DNA of 64,000 nucleotides from Streptomyces barringtoniae. Lineage in GTDB: Bacteria; Actinomycetota; Actinomycetes; Streptomycetales; Streptomycetaceae. Below the pieces are notes generated by a model. The model was not told the origin of the DNA. It worked only from the letters and a program-made list of their open reading frames with translations, and made no database searches. A program made the position numbers and the translations under genes. Below are positions 59,436-64,000 of this stretch, piece by piece. Positions within the stretch are counted from its first letter, which is position 1; the number at the start of each line of letters is the position of its first letter. The DNA lies in the NCBI RefSeq assembly GCF_020819595.1, contig NZ_JAJHNP010000030.1:1-64000 (forward strand), in the 5' to 3' direction.

Positions 59436-59562
59436 CGGAGCGCACCTTTCTGATACGACGACGGCCGGATGAGGGTGTTGGCCCTGACTCTATCCTTAGG
59501 CAGACAAAATGAGCAGGGGACCCCACGGATGAGCGCTCGGGGCACCTGCGACGATAGAGGGC

Positions 59563-60090
59563 GTGGCAGGTTCGAACGGCAAGCAGAAGACGGCCCGGGA
59601 CATGATTCTCTCCCTGGCCCTGATCGGCATCGCGGCGGCGGTCGTCTACTTCCTCACCATCCCGCACGACGATCACGCTCCCGACCTCAAGCGGGTCGAC
59701 TACCAGGTCGAACTGCTCACGGCCCGTCGCGCGGCGAGCTATCCGGTGGCCGCCCCCGAGGGCCTGCCGAGTACCTGGAAGGCGACCTCCGTACGCTTCC
59801 AGGGCGAGAACGGCGACCGCTGGCACCTGGGTTTCCAGACCCCGGACAGCCAGTATGTACAGATCGAGCAGTCCACGCAGAAGCGGGCCGACTTCATCGA
59901 CCAGGCCAGCCAGGGCTCGTCGGCGACGAAGAACACCGAGACGATCGACGGCCGCACCTGGACCCGTTACACCGGCGGCCGCTACGACGCCCTCGTCCTG
60001 AACGGCACGCCCGGCTCCACCACGGTGGTGGCCGGTACGGCGTCCCTCACGGAGCTGGCGAAGTTTGTGGCGGCGCTGAAGATGCAGTGA
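59563..60090 (+). CDS. DUF4245-domain membrane-anchored protein
   Basis: A 175-residue protein with one N-terminal membrane helix (DMILSLALIGIAAAVVYFLTI) and an extracytoplasmic DUF4245 domain (VDYQVELLTARRAASYPVAAPEGLPSTWKATSVRFQGENGDRWHLGFQTPDSQYVQIEQS; TRYTGGRYDALVLNGTPGSTTVVAGTASLTELAKFVAAL). The family occurs across actinobacteria next to glpX and has no known function. GTG 59563 lies 7 nt after GACGAT, so it may be leaderless. It is divergent from glpX. Confidence 0.85.
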   Translation: MAGSNGKQKTARDMILSLALIGIAAAVVYFLTIPHDDHAPDLKRVDYQVELLTARRAASYPVAAPEGLPSTWKATSVRFQGENGDRWHLGFQTPDSQYVQIEQSTQKRADFIDQASQGSSATKNTETIDGRTWTRYTGGRYDALVLNGTPGSTTVVAGTASLTELAKFVAALKMQ

Positions 60091-60108
60091 GCCACGCACG
60101 GCATGCGA

Positions 60109-60139
60109 AAGAGGCCCCCGGCGCTGCCGGGGGCCTCTT
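60109..60139. terminator. bidirectional terminator
   Basis: AAGAGGCCCCCGGC (60109-60122) pairs perfectly with GCCGGGGGCCTCTT (60126-60139), 3-nt loop. It lies between the DUF4245 stop (60090) and the nitroreductase stop (60157) on the opposite strand. Confidence 0.82.
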
Positions 60140-60156
60140 CGTGTGTCCGGTGCGGC

Positions 60157-60747
60157 TCAGACGGTCGTGACGACGTCCTCGTACGCCAGGCGCGGGGAGC
60201 GCGGGAACCAGGCGTCCGGGCCCGGCTTGCCGATGTTGACGACCATCAGCGGGGTGTGGTCGTCGTCCAGGAACTCCTTGCGCACGCCCTCGAAGTCGAG
60301 GCCGGTCATCGGGCCGGCGGCGAGGCCCGCGGCGCGGACGCCGATGATGAAGTAGGCGGCCTGCAGGGCGGCGTTCAGCGCGGCGGCGCCCTCACGGGCC
60401 GGACGCTCGCCGAAGAAGACGTCCTTGGCCTGCGGGAAGTGCGGGAAGAGGGTCGGCAGCTCCTCGTGGAACTCGTTGTCCGCGGAGAGGATCGCGACCA
60501 GCGGGGCGGCGGCCGTCTTCGGCTGGTTGCCCTCGGCCATGTGCCGTACCAGGCGCTCACGGGCCTCGGGGGAGCGGACCAGGGTGACGCGCAGCGGGCT
60601 CTGGTTGAAGGCGGTGGGGCCGTACTTGACCAGGTCGTAGATCGCCTGGAGCTGCTCGTCGGTCACCGGCTCGTCGGTGAAGGTGTTCGCGGTGCGGGCC
60701 TCGCGGAACAGCAGGTCCTGGGCGGCGGGGTCAAGAACGAGAGACAT
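60157..60747 (-). CDS. nitroreductase-family protein (malonic semialdehyde reductase-like)
   Basis: A 196-residue FMN-dependent nitroreductase. Features are FREARTANTFTDEPVTDEQLQAIYDLVKYGPTAFNQSPLRVTLVRSPEARERL at the flavin site and GAAALNAALQAAYFIIGVRAAGLAAGPMTGLDFEGVRKEFL, LMVVNIGKPG. Length and motif order match RutE/HadB-like (YdfG-linked) reductases. ATG 60747 follows AGGAAG. Repeats of TTCAAC in the promoter suggest dedicated control. Physiological substrate unknown; pyrimidine catabolism genes are not adjacent. Confidence 0.87.
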   Translation of the reverse strand: MSLVLDPAAQDLLFREARTANTFTDEPVTDEQLQAIYDLVKYGPTAFNQSPLRVTLVRSPEARERLVRHMAEGNQPKTAAAPLVAILSADNEFHEELPTLFPHFPQAKDVFFGERPAREGAAALNAALQAAYFIIGVRAAGLAAGPMTGLDFEGVRKEFLDDDHTPLMVVNIGKPGPDAWFPRSPRLAYEDVVTTV

Positions 60748-60783
60748 ACGTGGACTTCCTTGGTGGCGCCGTGATCCGACGTA

Positions 60784-60799
60784 CCGGACCGCGGTCCGG
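60784..60799. promoter_or_regulatory. CCGGACCGCGGTCCGG palindrome upstream of the nitroreductase
   Basis: A perfect 16-bp palindrome 37 bases before the nitroreductase start. It could be an operator or form a leader hairpin. Confidence 0.4.
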
Positions 60800-60832
60800 A
60801 TCGGCTGACAGGGGTGACCCTACGGCAATGAA

Positions 60833-60846
60833 GTTCAACCTTCAAC
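60833..60846. promoter_or_regulatory. TTCAAC direct repeats in the nitroreductase promoter
   Basis: Two TTCAAC units one base apart (60834-60839 and 60841-60846), preceded by TGAAG to form an overlapping inverted repeat. This layout is typical of MarR/HxlR-type operators; no such regulator is encoded nearby. Confidence 0.4.
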
Positions 60847-60892
60847 AAAGGTCGGGGTGCGGTGACCCGCTTCACAGCCCACGGGCCGATGC

Positions 60893-61135
60893 CTACCCGG
60901 CGTCCCCCTTCGCTTCCTCCTCCTCGTGCTCCTCCTCCTCGGCCAGCGCCGCGTCCAGCCGGGCCCGCGCCCCCTCCAGCCAGCGCCGGCACACCTTGGC
61001 CAGCTCCTCGCCGCGCTCCCACAGCACCAGGGACTCCTCGAGCGTCGTACCGCCCGCCTCCAGGCGCCGCACGACCTCGATCAGCTCGTCCCGCGCCTGC
61101 TCATAGGAGAGCGCCTCGTCCACCTTGCCGGTCAT
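60893..61135 (-). CDS. xseB: exodeoxyribonuclease VII small subunit
   Basis: An 80-residue protein: SYEQARDELIEVVRRLEAGGTTLEESLVLWERGEELAKVCRRWLEGARARLDAAL is the XseB helical hairpin. The C-terminus is Glu-rich. XseB binds XseA to form the ssDNA exonuclease that degrades single-stranded ends in repair. The ATG at 61135 overlaps the xseA stop by four bases. Confidence 0.94.
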   Translation of the reverse strand: MTGKVDEALSYEQARDELIEVVRRLEAGGTTLEESLVLWERGEELAKVCRRWLEGARARLDAALAEEEEHEEEEAKGDAG

Positions 61136-62340
61136 TCGCCCACCTTCACTGTGAATTCACCGTCGGCGACGCGGGCCCGGAGCGCCTCGCCTTCCGTCAC
61201 CTCGTCCGGACCGCGCACCACGTGCCCGTCCGCCTTCTGCAGCACCGCGTACCCGCGCTTGAGCGTCGCCGCGGGGGAGAGGGCCACCACGCGCGCGTGC
61301 GTGTGCGTCAGCTCCGAGTCCGCGCGGTCGAGGAGATGGCCGAGGGTCCGCCGGCTCCGCCCGACCAGGGAGGCCACGTGGTCTACGCGCTCGTCGAGCA
61401 TCCGGTGCGGATCCTCCATCGAGGGGCGGGCCAGCGCGTGCGCCAGCCCGCGCTCCTCCCGCTCCAGATACGCGTTCACACAGCGCCGGGCCCGGTCCCG
61501 CAGCATCCGCACCCGCTCGAACTCCTCGCCCACGTCCGGTACGACCTTCTTGGCCGCGTCGGTGGGCGTGGAGGCGCGCAGGTCCGCCACGTGGTCCAGC
61601 AGCGGGTTGTCCGGCTCGTGGCCGATGGCGGACACCACGGGCGTACGACACCCGGCCACGGCCCGCACCAGCTGCTCGTCGGAGAAGGGCAGCAGATCCT
61701 CGACGCTGCCACCCCCACGGGCGACGATGATGACGTCCACGTCCTCGATCTCGTCCAGCTCCTTCACCGCCTGCACGACCTGCGGGACGGCGTGCACGCC
61801 CTGCACCGGGACGTTGCGCACCTCGAAGCGGACGGCGGGCCAGCGGTGGCGGGCGTTCTCCAGCACGTCCCGCTCCGCGGCCGAGGCGCGACCGCAGACC
61901 AGGCCGATCAGCTGCGGCAGAAAGGGCAGCGGCTTCTTCCGCTCCGGCGCGAACAGCCCCTCGGCCGCGAGCGCCTTCTTCAGCTGCTCCAGCCGGGCCA
62001 ACAGCTCACCGACGCCGACGGGCCTTATCTCGGCGGCGCGAAGGGACAGCTGCCCGCGCGGGGCGTACCACTCCGGCTTCGCCAGTACGACGACCCGGGC
62101 GCCCTCGCCGACGACATCGGCGACGGCGTCGAACACCTGCCGGTAGCAGGTCACGCTCACGGAGATGTCGTACGACGGGTCGCGCAGCGTCAGGAACACG
62201 ACCCCGGCGCCAGGCCGCCGCGACAACTGCGTGATCTGCCCCTCGACCCACACCGCACCCAGCCGATCGATCCAGCCCCCGATCAGCCGGGAGACCTCGC
62301 CCACGGGCAGGGGGGCTTCGGGGGTGGTTTTCGCAGCCAT
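61132..62340 (-). CDS. xseA: exodeoxyribonuclease VII large subunit
   Basis: A 402-residue nuclease subunit. The N-terminal OB-fold is VSRLIGGWIDRLGAVWVEGQITQLSRRPGAGVVFLTLRDPSYDISVSVTCYR. The catalytic part has IGLVCGRASAAERDVLENARHRWPAVRFEVRNVPVQG, VDVIIVARGGGSVEDLLPFSDEQLVRAVAGCRTPVVSAIGHEPDNPLLDHVADLRASTPTDAA, and the C-terminal domain ends SPAATLKRGYAVLQ. ATG 62340 is the family start; a longer frame to 62493 covers the ispH promoter. It is divergent from ispH. Confidence 0.95.
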   Translation of the reverse strand: MAAKTTPEAPLPVGEVSRLIGGWIDRLGAVWVEGQITQLSRRPGAGVVFLTLRDPSYDISVSVTCYRQVFDAVADVVGEGARVVVLAKPEWYAPRGQLSLRAAEIRPVGVGELLARLEQLKKALAAEGLFAPERKKPLPFLPQLIGLVCGRASAAERDVLENARHRWPAVRFEVRNVPVQGVHAVPQVVQAVKELDEIEDVDVIIVARGGGSVEDLLPFSDEQLVRAVAGCRTPVVSAIGHEPDNPLLDHVADLRASTPTDAAKKVVPDVGEEFERVRMLRDRARRCVNAYLEREERGLAHALARPSMEDPHRMLDERVDHVASLVGRSRRTLGHLLDRADSELTHTHARVVALSPAATLKRGYAVLQKADGHVVRGPDEVTEGEALRARVADGEFTVKVGE

Positions 62341-62478
62341 GCGGTTGAGAGTAACGGGGGGCACCGACAGCGGAGCGCCGTCGCCCTCGCGGTCGTCTGC
62401 CGGATGCGGTGCCGCCGCAGCGGCCGCAGGGCCCGCGCGGCACCGGGCACGCGATCTCGGCGGCGCCGGACGCGGCCT

Positions 62479-62484
62479 TACGAT
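62479..62484 (+). promoter_or_regulatory. -10 box of a leaderless promoter, ispH
   Basis: TACGAT is followed by seven bases and ATG 62492. No Shine-Dalgarno sequence is present. This favours 62492 over the in-frame ATG at 62483. Confidence 0.55.
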
Positions 62485-62491
62485 GGGACGC

Positions 62492-63499
62492 ATGACCGCT
62501 TCGCCTGGCCGCCGTGTCCTGCTCGCCGCCCCCCGGGGCTACTGCGCCGGTGTGGACCGCGCCGTGATCGCCGTCGAGAAGGCCCTCGAACAGTACGGGG
62601 CCCCCATCTACGTCCGGCACGAGATCGTCCACAACAAGTACGTCGTGCAGACCCTGGAGAAGAAGGGCGCCGTCTTCGTCGAGCGGACGGAGGAGGTGCC
62701 ACCGGGCAACATCGTCATGTTCTCGGCGCACGGCGTCGCCCCGGTCGTGCACGAGGAGGCCGAGCAGGGCCGGCTCGCCACCATCGACGCCACCTGCCCC
62801 CTGGTCACCAAGGTCCACAAGGAAGCCGTCCGCTACGCCAAGGAGGACTACGACATCCTCCTGATCGGTCACGAGGGCCACGAGGAGGTCATCGGCACCT
62901 CCGGCGAGGCCCCCGAGCACATCCAGCTCGTCGACGGCCCCGGCGACGTCGACAAGGTCGAGGTCCGCGACCCCTCCAAGGTCGTCTGGCTGTCCCAGAC
63001 CACCCTCTCCGTGGACGAGACCATGGAGACCGTCGACGCCCTGAAGACCAAGTTCCCGGGTCTCGTCTCCCCGCCCAGCGACGACATCTGCTACGCCACG
63101 CAGAACCGCCAGCTCGCCGTGAAGCAGATGGGCGCCGAGGCCGAGCTGGTCATCGTGGTCGGCTCGCGCAACTCCTCCAACTCCAAGCGGCTCGTCGAGG
63201 TCGCCAAGCTCGCCGGCGCCCGCGAGGCCTACCTGGTGGACTTCGCCGACGAGATCGACGAGGCCTGGCTGGAGGGCGTGACGACGGTCGGTGTCACCTC
63301 CGGCGCCTCCGTCCCCGAGGTGCTCGTCGAGCAGGTCCTTCAGTGGCTCGGCGAGCGCGGTTACGGCGACGTGGAGATCGTCAAGGCCGCCGAGGAGTCC
63401 ATCACGTTCTCCCTCCCCAAGGAGCTCCGCCGCGACCTGCGCGAGGAGGCCGCCGGCCTGGTCGCCGAGCGCGGCGGCACCGGCACTTCCGAGAAGTGA
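62492..63499 (+). CDS. ispH: 4-hydroxy-3-methylbut-2-enyl diphosphate reductase
   Basis: A 335-residue iron-sulfur enzyme, last step of the MEP isoprenoid pathway, giving IPP and DMAPP. Cluster ligands are Cys18 (APRGYCAGVDRAV), Cys102 (DATCPLVTKVHK) and Cys200 (DDICYATQNRQLAV). Other landmarks are VRHEIVHNKYVV, the FSAHGVAP loop, GHEGHEEVIGT and VVGSRNSSNSKRL. Start at ATG 62492 fits a leaderless promoter. The MEP pathway supplies prenyl precursors for the UppS-type enzyme at 27853. Confidence 0.96.
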   Translation: MTASPGRRVLLAAPRGYCAGVDRAVIAVEKALEQYGAPIYVRHEIVHNKYVVQTLEKKGAVFVERTEEVPPGNIVMFSAHGVAPVVHEEAEQGRLATIDATCPLVTKVHKEAVRYAKEDYDILLIGHEGHEEVIGTSGEAPEHIQLVDGPGDVDKVEVRDPSKVVWLSQTTLSVDETMETVDALKTKFPGLVSPPSDDICYATQNRQLAVKQMGAEAELVIVVGSRNSSNSKRLVEVAKLAGAREAYLVDFADEIDEAWLEGVTTVGVTSGASVPEVLVEQVLQWLGERGYGDVEIVKAAEESITFSLPKELRRDLREEAAGLVAERGGTGTSEK

Positions 63500-63516
63500 C
63501 TGTCAGTCGTCCGTCG

Positions 63517-63522
63517 TAACGT
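63517..63522 (+). promoter_or_regulatory. -10 box of a leaderless promoter, ppgK
   Basis: TAACGT is followed by six bases and ATG 63529, with no Shine-Dalgarno sequence. Confidence 0.5.
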
Positions 63523-63528
63523 GGTGCC

Positions 63529-64000
63529 ATGCAGATCTTCGGCGTGGACATCGGCGGATCCGGGATCAAGGGCGCCCCTGTGGACCTGGACAGGGGCGAC
63601 CTGGCCAAGGAGCGCTGCAAGGTGCTCACCCCGCACCCGGCGACGCCCGACGGCGTGGCCGACGGGGTCAAGCAGGTCATCGACCACTTCGGCTGGACCG
63701 GCCCCGTCGGCCTGACCTTCCCCGGAGTGGTCACCGGCGGCGCCACGGTCCGTACGGCGGCGAACGTGGACAAGAGCTGGATCGACACCGACGCGCGCGC
63801 GTTGTTCAGCGGCAAGCTGGGCGGCCTGCCGGTGACGGTCGTCAACGACGCGGACGCGGCGGGCGTCGCCGAGATGCAGTTCGGCGCCGGCCGTGACCGC
63901 GGGGGCACGGTCGTCCTGCTCACCTTCGGCACCGGCATCGGCAGCGCCGTCTTCGTGGACGGCGTCCTCGTGCCGAACACGGAACTGGGCCACCTGGAGC
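63529..64000 (+). CDS. ppgK: polyphosphate glucokinase, 5' part (runs off the window)
   Basis: The first 157 residues of a ROK-family kinase, cut by the window end. The phosphate-binding motif FGVDIGGSGIKGAPVDL starts the protein. Then come GPVGLTFPGVVTGGATVRTAANVDKSWIDTDA, the catalytic VVNDADAAGVAEMQFGAG and LTFGTGIGSAVFVDGVLVPNTELGHLE, whose GTGIG and GHLE segments are typical of actinobacterial polyphosphate/ATP glucokinase. It phosphorylates glucose using polyphosphate or ATP. It is 29 nt behind ispH and has its own leaderless promoter. Confidence 0.93.
   Translation, partial: MQIFGVDIGGSGIKGAPVDLDRGDLAKERCKVLTPHPATPDGVADGVKQVIDHFGWTGPVGLTFPGVVTGGATVRTAANVDKSWIDTDARALFSGKLGGLPVTVVNDADAAGVAEMQFGAGRDRGGTVVLLTFGTGIGSAVFVDGVLVPNTELGHLE

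Overview
The window is high-G+C actinobacterial chromosome, almost certainly Streptomyces. Evidence: dense genes with GC-rich third codon positions, many GTG starts, leaderless promoters (a TANNNT-like box 6-8 nt before the start codon), a WhiB-family protein, a SpoIIE-type phosphatase, DasR-like operators before a chitinase, and a single TTA (bldA-type) codon seen in one gene. No rRNA, tRNA, CRISPR array, prophage or insertion sequence was seen. The last gene runs off the right edge.

Layout. 0.1-1.5 kb: a decayed DUF1707 gene and a secreted trypsin-like protease. 1.5-8.4 kb: an apparent D-amino-acid or acylated D-amino-acid utilisation locus (N-acyl-D-amino-acid deacylase, D-serine dehydratase/D-threonine aldolase-like enzyme, PfkB kinase, IclR regulator, RidA, GntP permease). 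8.5-11.9 kb: a conserved hypothetical gene, a twice-frameshifted CatB-like acetyltransferase and a GH18 chitinase with two DasR-type sites. 12-23.2 kb: a Flp/Tad pilus locus (CpaB, CpaE, two TadE, CpaF, TadB, TadC, sensor kinase, response regulator, Flp pilin, TadG-like protein, lipoprotein, OmpA-domain protein). The response regulator carries the TTA codon. 23.3-27.1 kb: DUF192, LLM oxidoreductase, GNAT, a broken deaminase, DinB and methyltransferase genes.

27.1-31.4 kb: a 700-base intergenic region with a likely small RNA, then isoprenyl transferase, PIN-PhoH protein and a secreted transglycosylase. 31.5-38.1 kb: an AI-2E family permease, a small membrane protein, a 1338-residue secreted protein that joins a transglycosylase-like and an SGNH esterase module, and a small secreted Cys-containing protein. 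38.4-40.6 kb: ahpC-ahpD divergent from oxyR. 40.8-42.6 kb: DUF4388 plus two roadblock-type proteins. 42.6-46.2 kb: a PadR-regulated ABC exporter. 46.2-50 kb: an SPFH protein with a small DNA-binding-like protein, and a class A PBP. 50-53.4 kb: a SpoIIE-type phosphatase and a DUF402 protein. 53.4-64 kb: housekeeping genes (two fumarases, DUF1707, WhiB, glpX, DUF4245, nitroreductase, xseA-xseB, ispH, start of ppgK).

Three decayed genes (141-574, 9211-9840, 25221-25821) differ from working relatives by small indels. They may be true pseudogenes or assembly errors. Nearly all open frames opposite the listed genes are GC-driven shadows and were left out.
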